DNA of 64,000 bases from Limnephilus marmoratus (taxonomy: Eukaryota > Arthropoda > Insecta > Trichoptera > Limnephilidae). The stretch spans positions 16,386,001 to 16,450,000 of the forward strand of contig OU862919.1 of assembly GCA_917880885.1 (NCBI GenBank), in the 5' to 3' direction. Under the pieces are notes generated by a model. The model saw only the letters and a program-made list of their open reading frames with translations, had not been told where the DNA came from and ran no database searches. The translations under genes and the position numbers were made by a program. Shown here in pieces: positions 42,128 through 52,329 of the stretch; the stretch's first letter is position 1; each line of letters starts with the position of its first letter.

Positions 42128-45100
42128 ATGCCTGAAATAATATCTCATCCGATAACATTCGATTTGATTGCTGCTGTAGATGAAAAGTTTGGGATCGGCA
42201 AGAATGGAGTTCTACCATGGAAGTTAAAGTAAGTAAAATTAAATTACAGGGTGTTAGGGAATTACTTGACTGACTATAACCAGTGATTCCTGACATTATT
42301 TGGAGTTTGTAATCTTAGTATTTTGCAGTTATAATTTTTCCATTGTTTTGAGTGGTGGCATTGTTTTTTCTTTCTTATATTTTTCAACGCACTTTTATAA
42401 AATAATATTAATCATTTTCTCTGTATTATCTCGTATTATGTTCATCATTCTTTACACTAACTCCTCATCCCATTTTCAGACTAACTCCAGTTTTACAGGG
42501 ACATTTGAGGGTTTAGCTTCGTGCATCATAAGTGTAGCTTCGTTTATTAAACAAAATTAGAGTCCTTGTGAGAGCCCTGAAGGAGTAACCATCTGTTACT
42601 TATACCGGGGCGGGAAAGCGATTGGATTACCTCAAGTGCTACTATAAAAGCAAAAAAATAATGATTGTACATTTAGTAAAAATAAAATAAAGTGTATTGA
42701 CTTCATAAGATTAAAAACCAGTCCATTACTTTATTTTCGTATTTTGCGTGATATTGGTTTCCAATTCAAAATACGCAAAGATGGAAGAAAGTATTTAATG
42801 GGAAGATTAGACATTGCTACAGCTCGTGTAGACTTTTTGAGAAAATTGAATCAAATAAGATCACCCAGCGACGGACGGCAAATAGTCATAGTGAGGGCAA
42901 TGGGGGTGCCAGTTGAAAAAGGAAGCCGGCGGATCATTTTGCATTGTGGTTCAGCAAAAACGGGTTTTATCACGGGGAGTAAATTAATATTCCGTGCAAA
43001 AAAGGTTTTGTCGAATACAGATTACCATTCTGAAATGAATTCCAAAGTCAGATACGTTTTAAGATTTTCACGGCCAGAAGTATTTTCGTTATTTGTTTTT
43101 GGGGTGTTATGCCGTGTTGCGCTACTTCCTTCTTGATGTTGGACACTGCAACGATGTCCAAAACGTTGGCTAAAGAAGGAGGTAGCGCAACACGGCATAA
43201 CACCCCAAAAACAAATAACGAGAATTCCAAAGTCTTCAAAAATTGGTTTGAAAATCAGTTTGTGACATTCCTCGAAGAACCCTCTGTAATTGTAATGTAA
43301 AATATGTATTTTTTAATTACGAAAAAAAATTTACCAATAAAACATGTATATTGTATTGTAAAAAGTATGTTGTTTTCTGTTGATGTGCACATTTAGGTAT
43401 TTTTGTCTTTACAAAAATAAATTTGCAAAATCCCAGCCGGGGGTAAAAATCAAATATTATTCAAATTTAAAGGTCTCAAAATTGGTCACCGCTTTATTAA
43501 TTAGCATCAGATGAAACCTGTTAAAGAATTTTCTTGATTCTGAAATATGTACCTATGTATGTAATATGAGTTACCGGACCCATTTTGCGTTGTCAGTGTC
43601 AAAAATAACATCGCTTGACATTTTGCATTGTGGTTCAGCAAAAACGGGTTTTATCACGGGGAGTAAATTAATATTCCGTACAAAAAAGGTTTTGTCGAAT
43701 ACAGATTACCATTCTGAAATGAATTCCAAAGTCAGATACGTTTTAAGATTTTCACGGCCAAAAGCATATTCGTTATTTGTTTTTGGGGTGTTATGCCGTG
43801 TTGCGCTACCTCCTTCTTTAGCCAACGTTTCGGACATCGTTGGGGTGTCCATCATCAGGGCAGATCCGGCAGATCTGATTGAATAATATGATTTTTTTTA
43901 ATATTTTTATTTTTTAGGACTCTTGTGTTTTGATAATATCTGGAGCCAGTGAGATTATGGCATTCCTATTTTGATATGTTGTGAGGCTGAAGATAGTGTC
44001 GAGGAGAAGGATATGTGAAATTTTTTCCTGGCTATTTACCAAACACGCCTAGAGCCATTTCAAGTAAAGTTTCAATTCTGAATGAATACAACGCCGAAAT
44101 ACGACGTACTTAGGTATATGTGCAGCGTGTTTATACTTTCAATTTAGAAGGCGGATATGCTTACCACCGACCCGGGAATCATTTCTTGGATAACCAACAC
44201 GCTTGCCATAGGTCACGTACCCATACTACGTGACCAACTTTTTGCAATTTTTAACCCCCCCCCCCCGGTGACTAAAAAATCTAAAATAGCTCCACGCATA
44301 AGGCCCTGAGGAAAAAAAATCACTCAGGGTCTATGTCATCTTTGGGGACGCTGTGTGGAGGGTCTTTGTAATAAAAGGAAGGAGAGGAACTTCTAAAAAA
44401 AAAAAAAAATTTGGGGTGGGTAGGAATCTTAGGCTCAATGTGTCCAGAAGTGAGAGACGATATGAATCCACCTCCCCCACTCCGGTGCAAGGTGATGGGT
44501 CGAGAGAGTCCGGCTGGAGAGATCTAGATTATGTCTGCCTCAAGTAGTCTCTCCCGATCCGGACTGCCACGCAGTAGATGAGGAAAATCATTTGCCACAA
44601 AGACCTAGACAAACCTCACTCCAAGAACCCAAGCACCCCTGTTAATTCACTAAACGTAGCGAACCACTTGGGATGACCTATGGCAGGAATGTTGGTTATC
44701 CAATAAATGGTTTCCGGGGCGACGGTAAACATATCCGCCTCCTAAATCTTAAGTAAATGTTGCACATATAAGAATGTCGTATTTTGCTATTCGTCAGTAT
44801 TCATTCGGAATTGAAACGTTACTTGAAATGGCTTTAGGCGTGTTTGATGACTAGATCTGAATAGCCAGGAAATTTTTTCACATATCCTTCTCCTCCCCAC
44901 TATCTTCAGCCTCACAACATATCAAAATTAGGAATGCCATAGTCTCACGTGCTCCAGACGGTTGGGAGCAGTTGGGACTCTTGTGTTTTGATAAAAGTTC
45001 TAAAAAATAAAAATATAAAAAAAAATCATATTATTCAATCAGATCTGCCGGATCTGCCCTGATGATGGACACCCCAACGATGTCCGAAACGTTGGCTAAA

Positions 45101-48100
45101 GAAGGAGGTAGCGCAACACGGCATAACACCCCAAAAACAAATAACGAAAATGCTTTTGGCCGTGAAAATCTTAAAACGTATCTGACTTTGGAATTCATTT
45201 CAGAATGGTATTAATCTGTATTCGACAAAACCTTTTTTGTACGGAATATTAATTTACTCCCCGTGATAAAACCCGTTTTTGCTGAACCACAATGCAAAAT
45301 GATCCGCCGGCTTCCTTTTTCAACTGGCACCCCCATTGCCCTCACTATGACTATTTGCCGTCCGTCGCTGGGTGATCTTATTTGATTCAATTTTCTCAAA
45401 AAGTCTACACGAGCTGTAGCAATGTCCAATCTTCCCATTAAATACTTTCTTCCATCTTTGCGTATTTTGAATTGGAAACCAATATCATTCAAAATACGAA
45501 AATAAAGTAATGGACTGGTTTTTAATCTTATGAAGTCAATACACTTTATTTTGTTATTACTAAATGTAGAATCATAAATTTTTTGCTTGACATAAAAAAA
45601 ACAATGGACTTTCCAAAGTATTTAGTCGCCTAATTCAAGGGAATAACCGTCATCGGAATTTCAAAATTTTGTTTCGCACCGTATAATTATTAGGTAACGT
45701 CTGAAATATTGTTTTTATAATCCAGTTTAATATATTTCCGAAAATCGGAATTTTTGAGGGTCGAATAAATAATAAGAAATTAAATATATATCTATAATAT
45801 AATTAAAAAAAAAACGAAAAACCCAAACTCGAAATAGTATGTATAGGTATAGTGCCTTTCGAGTTTGGGTTTTTCGAAGATTTTACTGTACGTTAATCTC
45901 CTTGTGAAATTTTGGGAGTGCACTTGGTATCTGTTCGACTATAAAGTCTCTCGTCTGCGGGGCCTTATACGAACAAAATTGATTATTAGGTTCTTAGTTT
46001 GGGTAATTAATTTGTGCGTGAAACTAAATTTTCGCAAACGTCAATATTTAAAAGAAAATCCAAAATGGTGGCAAAGGAATTGTTTTATAGGAGAAATTTT
46101 GAACTTTGAATAAAAATAGAATTTGATTGCATTTTTTACCATATTTTCCCAAGCAAATAGATGTTTCCTGTAGCAATTAATTTGAAACGAAGTGTAATTT
46201 CTATAATATGTGCCTATTAAAAGTGCGGCGGTTAGGTTAATATTTATCAAAGTTTTACAATGCATATAAATATCGTAAAACTTACTTTTGCGCGATATTC
46301 AATAATGTCTTCTATGCATGAATGTGTCGCTTGAACGCTACCATAAATAATATAAATTAAATTAAATAACGGGTTGGAAATTGTCCGACGGAGTGGTGTG
46401 TGTTGTATCACATTTGTATGTGTCATAGTTTTCGACAGTGGCGGCGTAAGGGGGGGGCGGAGGGGGCGGTCCGCCCCGGGTGCCAAGCACCAAGGGGTGA
46501 CAACGACAACCCACTCATACAGACAAAGAATGCGCACAAAATCTCCCGCTGTAAAGACATTTCAATAAATAACTGCGTACTCTTGTATCTAGCTACTTAC
46601 ATTATCATATTTTGAAATGCGTTGCAACAATATTTTTTTTTTCGAATATAATTTCTAATTCCCTTTCTAAAACTGAAGAATCATTTTGAGAAGCTTGTAT
46701 CAACACTCGAAGAGATGTGTGATCCCAACACTGGCAAAGCAGGCGTTGAAAGAAGAAATTAGCGAAACTCAATCGAAAATCTGGAGACATAAAAATCAGA
46801 AAAAGTTATCGGCACCTCTGGGACTTGAACCCAGGACCTTATGCTTACATGGCAACAGCTCTAACTAACTGAGCTAATTAAAAATGTATCCAGACACTAT
46901 CTAGATAGCCAAGGGCGGATTTAGGGGAGGGGGGAGCAAGAGGGCACGTGCCCCCCCCCCCCCCCCCTCCCAGACGGTATTTTTCTGTACTGTGGAGATT
47001 CCATCACAGTACATACTTGGAAGCTAAAACTGTCTTTTTTAAACATTTAATTTTTCGACTGTTTTGACACTTTCATAAACCTTCCTATACATACTTGAAC
47101 TTGTAGAAATAAACTTGAAATATGATACTTTAGTTTATTTCTAACAGTAATCGTGGATTTTTTGCCCGTCCACCCCTTGTGCCAAAAAATCCTAACAGTA
47201 ATTGTTGATTTTTTTGCCCGTCCGCCCTTTGTGCCCCCCCCCCCCCCCCCCCCCAGAAAAAAATCCTGGATCCGCCCTTGCATTTAGTTCGGATTTGAAT
47301 CTTGCAATCATATATAAAGGTAGCAGCCAATAATATGTGCGTTAAGCAAATGAAGATAAAGTTCGTAGTTCTTAGCCGAAGAATGATACAGTTAAATGTG
47401 ACCGAATTTGATATAGACATCTTAGCTCAGTTGGTAGAGCTGTTTTCATGTAAACAGAAGGTCCCGCGTTCGAGTCCCAGAGGTGACAATATCTTTTTCT
47501 GTCTCCTTAATAATCTTATTTGAGCACAATGAACAAAGCGCGAATAACCAATTTTTCTATGTAATCAATTGAAAGAGAACGGAAAACAATATTGATATTG
47601 TGATCGAATATTTTAGTAAAATGAAATCTCGTAAGCATGTTTAGTATTTGGTGTTTTATGTAGGGTGTTCAATACAAAACCGCCCCGGGTGCCAATCTAC
47701 CCTACGCCGCCACTGGTTTTCGAGTAAATTTAGAAAAGTATTTCAATCATGACGCGTTTCAACTGTCCCCAGTCTACCCGACTTACTGTTTTTTTGCAGG
47801 AAAGAAATGGCGTTTTTTACTGCGATGACCAAGACTACTTCCAAGCCTGGCAAGCGGAATGTTGTGCTGATGGGTCGGAATACCTGGGAATCTATCCCCG
47901 ACGAATTTCGCCCACTCCCCGGCAGACTAAACGTGGTCCTCAGCAGAACTGCACGGGAGTCCACCGATGATGTTCTGTTCTTTCTTGAATTGGAGTCCGC
48001 TTTAAAATACCTGGAGAATAATCATTCCAGCATTGATCGAGTCTGGATTATCGGGGGAGCAAGAGTTTATAAGGTTTTGTACTTCTTTACTCAAATATAT

Positions 48101-50510
48101 ATAATTAGGTTCATGGTTTTTGTTTCAAAATGACGGACGGAGTGACCTCGTAATTTGCACTATTTTTTCCAACTTCGTCATCAAATCTTTTTTTGAAGTG
48201 AAAACTTCTTTAGCCCCGTTGTGATTTGAAACTCGATGAAACGGAAACGAGCGACACTAAAAAGAGACAAACACTTATATCAATAGGATTTGGCCTGCGA
48301 GAGAATGGTCGGTATCCTTTTTGTGCGGTGCTTCGTAACCTATCAGCCTTCTCATTGTGCAGTGCTTCGTAGAATAATTTTTAAACTTGGTAACAATACT
48401 ATTTGTAACAGAAGTTACTATTGGTAACGGTACTCTGCATTCGCCTCATTCTCTCGAAGTTTAGTTTTCTGAAGGTTTCATTTCTACCGCATGTGAACTG
48501 CTTACATGTTTTTAAACCAAACATCGAAATAAAAATGTACTTACCTACAACGATAAAAGGATTAATAAGTAATCATATTGAGCTGATTGTTGAATTGCAT
48601 TTTTCGACGTAAAGCAGTGACTGTCAACCTTTTTGAACCTGCGTACCAAGACCAACTCTTTGTTGTACCCAGAACCTACATATCTTGTGTACATGTGTAA
48701 TGAAAGACATTTTTCATTTGTAATTTTTTAATAAGTACTCTCATTATTACCTAGTGTAGGTAAGGTTCAAGTATTACGTAACGCAATTTTTGAAGATTTT
48801 TGACCCACTCCTTCCCCAACTTAACGCGCCGTAACTTTTTTCCGTACCCTCCCCCCCCCCCCCCCTAAACGTTACGTAACGCTCTAGTGACAATTTTTAC
48901 CTGAAAGTCACAATTAAGTCGCTATACTTTTTTCTTGTTTTAATCGCGTTTGCGGTAATAAATAAAACAAGAGATTTCGAGGACGAAAAGGATTGCCAAC
49001 TTGGAAGATTTTAATTCCCTAGTTTTTTTATCTAAATAAAGAAAAACATGTTACGTAACGCGTTGTTCGAAGCCCCCCCCCCCCCCCCTCGTAACGCACA
49101 GTAACGTTTCACAAGACCCCCCCCCCCCCAAGTGCGTTACGTAATACTTGAACGGCCCCCCACATGAATTTAACAATCAAGTCACTCAAATACAATTGAA
49201 CAATTCGGGCATTTTTAACCAGTGGTTTTATGGGCGAAATTGAATAAATCTACATTCGTGCCACGATATTGCCGACAGTTGATCCCCGAAATGATATTTA
49301 CTATGAATTTATAATTTTCTGTGCATTATTTATCAATTTCATACGTAAAATCGACTTCAAAAAGGTATGAATATCAGACGAATAAATACAGTGTCGATTT
49401 TTTTGAACTTGTGCGCAGGTAGGTATATACCTACAATATATGGAGAAACCGATTTTTCTAATAATATTTTTTTATTCGGTAGTACATCCTCTCTGCACAT
49501 CCCTTCGGGATCACTTAGTTATATTTTGTGTAATTATACATATATACCGTATTTTCCCTAAACTGACTGAACATTGTATATAAGTTCAACCATAGTTCAA
49601 CTTGGTTCAACTGAATGAACTGTCATGCAACCGATATTGCGTTCTCCAAATTTTTGTTTCACGTACCTAGGGTTGCCATACGTCCGGAATTTTCAGGACA
49701 AGTCCGGAAATATAGGTCTTTGTCCGGAATGCGGGGGTAACAGTCAGGAATATCTACAATTAAGTAAAGATTGATATAAAAAATGAAATAAACCAAATTA
49801 TTTTTTTACAAATCAAACTAAAAACATCACTTCTGATATTGCTCCCAGAAATATTGTTAACACTTCCGAATCTTTAATAATAGTTTTGTAGAACATTTCG
49901 CAAATCAATCATATATTTTAAAATTATACTGTGTTAAGAGAATCGAACAGAAAGCCTGTTCCTTGCTTTTGACCATTGGGTTCCTATTAGGGAAAAAACC
50001 CTTTCAACATTGGCATTTTGTTCCTGCATCGCAAATATATAATGGCATATCTTTGTTAATTCCGTAACTTTCGAGAGTCCGGAATTCTTATTAAACGTCA
50101 GGAATTTTCTCCGGGATTTTGATTTTTTGATCTGGGATCCATACGACGTACTCCAAGTGATAGTGGTTGAAAACCACTGGCGTAAAGCATTGGCGTTAGG
50201 TTACATTGAACCCAACGATTGTGCAACTATTGCGCCTGCTTTAGGCTAAATTGGTTGCTCAGAGTTTGATTGTGAACAACGGCGCTATAAATGAATTATA
50301 TTCTAGGAATCCATGGAGCACCGATGCTGCAGGAAAATCTACCTCACCGAGATCGAGGGAGACTTCGGATGTGACGTTTTCTTCCCGGAGATCCCACCCA
50401 ACTTCACTAAACTACAAGATCACGGAGATGAAGCGGGAGCTGTTCCTATCGAAGAACAGGACGAGAACGACATCAAATATCGTTTCAGAATTTACCAAAA
50501 ACGGGCTTAG
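42128..50510 (+). CDS. DHFR: Dihydrofolate reductase, copy A
   Basis: Three exons: 42128-42228, 47800-48073 and 50307-50510 (192 aa). Intron 1 has GTAAGT and GCAG; intron 2 has a weak donor AAG|GTTTTG and acceptor CTAG. DHFR converts dihydrofolate to tetrahydrofolate with NADPH for thymidylate and purine synthesis. Conserved blocks: FDLIAAVDEKFGIGKNGVLP with W31, the folate-binding acid E36 in LKKEM, the NADPH-binding GRNTW (T62), RPLPGRLNVVLSR, WIIGG (116-120), IYLTEIEGDF, and CDVFFPEI near the C-terminus. Intron positions are identical to those of copy B. It differs from copy B by a 2-residue gap and many substitutions; the last exon is about 75 percent identical. There is no stop or shift, so it is probably functional. 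Intron 1 (5.6 kb) and intron 2 (2.2 kb) are filled with transposons. Confidence 0.93.
42744..43300 (+). pseudogene. Deleted DDE transposase fragment, left arm
   Basis: The frame reads DIGFQFKIRKDGRKYLMGRL, DIATARVDFLRKLNQIRSPS, then IILHCGSAKTGFITGSKLIF and YHSEMNSKV. After a 172-bp insertion it resumes as NWFENQFVTFLEEPSVIVM (about 43238-43300). This order resembles an insect IS630/Tc1-like transposase, but the stretch expected to hold the first catalytic acid is missing and the frame ends before the later ones. A relic. Confidence 0.6.
43050..43221. mobile_element. Small insertion with a 13-bp target duplication, possibly Penelope-like
   Basis: GAATTCCAAAGTC occurs on both sides (43037-43049 and 43222-43234), and removing the insert restores the surrounding transposase frame. 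The insert has a 33-bp head (agatacgttttaag...). Then come inverted arms TTCGTTATTTGTTTTTGGGG and its complement around a decayed copy of the hammerhead-like segment. A variable-length duplication plus inverted arms fits Penelope-like elements better than cut-and-paste transposons. Confidence 0.55.
43827..43858 (-). ncRNA. Hammerhead-ribozyme-like motif, left arm
   Basis: On the - strand, CTGATGA is followed by one extra base, a perfect 5-bp stem GGACA/TGTCC with a 9-base loop, then GAAAC. This matches the conserved core order of hammerheads except for the extra base after CTGATGA. The loop bases CCAACG can pair with CGTTGG just downstream. Stems I and III are not resolved. Confidence 0.4.
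44290..44360. repeat. Two-stem hairpin module, copy 2
   Basis: Outer arms CTCCACGCAT and CTGTGTGGAG around an inner pair GGCCCTGAGG and CACTCAGGGT. More diverged than the copy at 12636. It lies in the loop of the 3-kb inverted repeat. Confidence 0.7.
45059..45090 (+). ncRNA. Hammerhead-ribozyme-like motif, right arm
   Basis: An identical core to that at 43827-43858: CTGATGA, extra T, GGACA, 9-base loop, TGTCC, GAAAC. It is preceded by ggatctgccggatctgcc and followed by gttggctaaag. Confidence 0.4.
45211..45492 (-). pseudogene. Deleted DDE transposase fragment, right arm
   Basis: The - strand frame gives the same peptide as 42744-43030 with only a few changes (for example NDIGF for RDIGF and FRTKK for FRAKK), followed by a stop. 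It is the mirror copy within the 3-kb inverted repeat. Confidence 0.65.
45596..46427. other. Intron DNA, no gene seen
   Basis: DHFR-A intron 1. A short inverted pair, gaaaaacccaaactcgaaa (45815) and ttcgagtttgggtttttcg (45859), may mark a small MITE. Nothing else is recognised. Confidence 0.45.
46752..46885 (-). repeat. tRNA-derived SINE copy
   Basis: On the - strand, TTAGCTCAGTTAGTTAGAGC (box A-like) is followed by GGTTCAAGTCC (box B) and CCAGAGGTGCC, then a tail ending tccagattttcgattgagtt that is shared with the copy at 61771. No 3' CCA or matched acceptor stem, so not a functional tRNA gene. Confidence 0.7.
46910..47280. mobile_element. hAT-like MITE nested in element C
   Basis: Ends CAAGGGCGGATTTAG and ATCCGCCCTTG, related to 5351-5625. 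Two direct repeats of a phrase tttttgcccgtcc lie near the right end. No clear 8-bp duplication remains. Confidence 0.65.
47416..47487 (+). repeat. tRNA-derived SINE head
   Basis: TTAGCTCAGTTGGTAGAGC and GCGTTCGAGTCCC form box A and box B. The acceptor ends do not pair and the anticodon arm has an abnormal loop, so it is a retroposon relic. Confidence 0.65.
48761..49162. mobile_element. MITE family 3, long copy
   Basis: It starts GGTTCAAGTATTACGTAACG and ends CGTAATACTTGAACGGCC. It contains three C tracts and repeated GTTACGTAACG boxes, so it looks like two copies nested or fused. Confidence 0.7.
49672..50150 (-). pseudogene. hAT transposase remnant
   Basis: It begins with GGGTTGCCATACGTCCGG (an element end). 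On the - strand near 50035-49940 it reads NANVERVFSLIGTQWSKARN followed by RLS, a hAT C-terminal signature, then stops repeatedly. The second end is not identifiable. Confidence 0.6.
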
Positions 50511-50542
50511 ATTCATTCAAAATATGTGTTTATAACCCATAA

Positions 50543-50828
50543 GGGGCCATCCATAAATTACGTCACGCCTTAAGGGGGAGGGAGGAGAGTAGAGAAATGT
50601 GACAAGAGGTATGGAGGGGGCCAACAGTTCTGTGACGTCACAAGTAAAAATCTAAATTATAAAAACTAACGACGGTTTTAATTATTTTTAGATTTAAAAT
50701 TGCAACATATGTGACGTCACATTAGGGGGGAAGGGGGTCTAACAAATGTGACGATGTTTGAAAGGGACCGGGGGGGGGGAGGGTCAAAAAATCAAGAAAT
50801 TCGTGTGTCGTAATTTATGGATGGCCCC
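50543..50828. mobile_element. MITE family 4 just after the DHFR-A stop codon
   Basis: The ends GGGGCCATCCATAAATTACG and its complement are flanked by TAA (50540-50542 and 50829-50831). The interior has gtgacgtcac boxes and G tracts. It starts 32 bp after the DHFR-A stop, and an AATAAA lies beyond it at 50947, so the mature DHFR-A 3' UTR probably contains it. Confidence 0.88.
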
Positions 50829-50831
50829 TAA

Positions 50832-51414
50832 CTCCTGTATTCATTATTTGGTTACTGGTTATTTTATTACTTGGTATGTTATAAAACAATATTAGTTTAT
50901 TAAATTATTATTAACAATTTTGTAAGTCCTTTATTATATTTGTGACAATAAAAAAATTGTGACGCTAAAATGGCAGGAAGTTTTGAAAAAAAATAGATTT
51001 CGTGATTTGGGAAAAAATAAAAGAAAGGGTCCATATTTTATATTTTGTAGCAAACTTAATTTTCATTCCATAACTGCAGTACAAAGAACGCAATTTTTTT
51101 TAACATATGTGATGTGTTTGTTAAAAAATAACACTTTTTCTGGATAAAATCAGTATACTTGTAGACTTACTTGTATTAATAAACCTGATTTTTTTCTTCA
51201 TTTTTAATGAAGAAAAAAATCAAACAAACGTTAACAAAATAAATGTATAACTCCTATCACCAGTAGCTCTTTCAATGTGTTCCCTCCATAATTTTAATTA
51301 ATAGTTTAAGTTCGAACCCGCCATAAGGCACGGGCTTTTAATTTTTTTCTAAAATATTTTAATTAGCGCAATCTATGAACACAATCCTATTAAATATTCG
51401 CTCTGCCATAATAT
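50832..51414. other. DHFR-A 3' region and intergenic DNA
   Basis: It contains AATAAA at about 50947. An inverted pair tttttttcttcat and atgaagaaaaaaa lies near 51190-51222. No gene. Confidence 0.5.
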
Positions 51415-52310
51415 ATAGCCGGTTCACACGGTTCAACTTTAGTTGATCAGTGGGTGGTGGGTGGTTTGTATATTTATGGTTGATCAACTCGACACTTGAA
51501 AGCATATTGACAGGTGTGAACCTTCTTTCAACAAAGTTGAACAAGTTTTTTGTTGACTAGCTAAAGTTGATAGCCCGTCTACTTTTGACGTTCAAGTATG
51601 ATCGCGCCATCTTGGTTACCATAGTTACTCGCGTGCACAACTAGACGTCAAACATTTATGTCCATATTCGTTAGACATTCCTAGTTCTACCGTCATGGAA
51701 TCCGTTTCAACGAAAAAATATTTGAAATGGTCGGATGATTTGATGTTCAGATTTATGCATCCCTGTCTTTGGGATCAAAAGCAAGAAGTGTACACAAATA
51801 GAAATGCCCGTGATACTGCAATAAATAATAGTGTTTCATTTACACTACCTGCCCAATATATTATGATAATGACAAAAAAATAACGGTAAATATTCAGAGC
51901 ATGCGTCACCATTAATACGCATAAATTAAAAGAAAAAAAACTTTGTACAAATCTAATAACAATAACTACCCATGTCAAAGTATGACGTTTGGCGTTGTTG
52001 TTTTTAGGTTATGGTAAAGCTAATTTTAACGAAATATGGATTATTTCCTTGCTTCTCCGGTTATTGTAGTTAGTAGTAATTATTATTAATTTAAACGTCT
52101 CTGAAAATTTTTATCGCCAATTTTGGAAAGCAGCTCATCAAATTGTTTTTCTGTCATCCATATCCTCATCTCGCAAAACATCAGAAGTTAGAGAGACGCA
52201 CGCACTGACAATTTCAGTTGACGCCATCTTGAATGCCAAATTCGGTTCTACTTAAATTGAAACGTGTGAACATAATCTCGTTCAACTTTTTACGTTAAAT
52301 AAAAGTGGAT
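51415..52310. mobile_element. PIF/Harbinger-derived repeat, copy 2
   Basis: The outer ends carry GGTTCACACGGTTCAAC and TTGAAACGTGTGAAC. On the + strand a MADF-like frame opens at 51695. On the - strand (about 52150-52090) is the same MTEKQFDELLSKIGDK fragment as in copy 1. Divergent transposase and MADF/Myb-type frames are the usual layout of PIF/Harbinger elements. Confidence 0.6.
51695..51883 (+). pseudogene. MADF-domain fragment of a PIF/Harbinger element
   Basis: The 62-codon frame reads YLKWSDDLMFRFMHPCLWDQ then KQEVYTNRNARDTAINN, the start of a MADF-type DNA-binding domain (LWD, Y.NR..RD.A). It runs into non-homologous sequence and stops. No ATG-proximal promoter evidence. Confidence 0.5.
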
Positions 52311-52329
52311 CAACAAAAATTGAACCATT

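Larger units (their letters stand above)
42650..45595. repeat. Three-kilobase inverted repeat in DHFR-A intron 1
   Basis: The right arm (about 44745-45595) is the reverse complement of two left segments, about 42650-43080 and about 43614-44160. The outer tips match through acatttagta and aaataaagtgtattgactt. The arms carry transposase fragments, the hammerhead-like motif and the gttttgataa segments. The centre (44160-44745) has its own shorter inverted arms, ggcggatatg with catatccgcc, and a hairpin module. Left-side duplication indicates several insertion or rearrangement steps. Confidence 0.8.
46436..47715. mobile_element. hAT-like element C in DHFR-A intron 1
   Basis: The ends CAGTGGCGGCGTA and TACGCCGCCACTG (one base apart in the arms) are flanked by a perfect 8-bp duplication GTTTTCGA (46428-46435 and 47716-47723). 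Subterminal CCGCCCCGGGTGCCA matches hAT-like element B. No transposase is present. SINE copies and another MITE are nested inside. The right end is only 77 bp before DHFR-A exon 2. Confidence 0.9.
48615..50179. mobile_element. hAT-like element D in DHFR-A intron 2
   Basis: The ends CAGTGACTGTCAACC and GGTTGAAAACCACTG are flanked by ACGTAAAG (48607-48614) and GCGTAAAG (50180-50187), an 8-bp duplication with one change. Nested inside are a MITE family 3 copy and a hAT transposase remnant. It stops about 130 bp before DHFR-A exon 3. Confidence 0.75.

Noticed and set aside
42744..43136. 130-codon frame as a host gene
   Set aside because: It matches a deleted transposase, lacks the catalytic part and is repeated in inverted form nearby.
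47416..47487. Possible functional tRNA gene
   Set aside because: Box A and box B are present, but the acceptor stem does not pair and the anticodon loop is abnormal; it fits a SINE head.
42128..50510. DHFR-A as a pseudogene of DHFR-B
   Set aside because: All exons are intact with splice sites and catalytic residues. Only a few cofactor-loop changes differ, which is not enough to call it dead.
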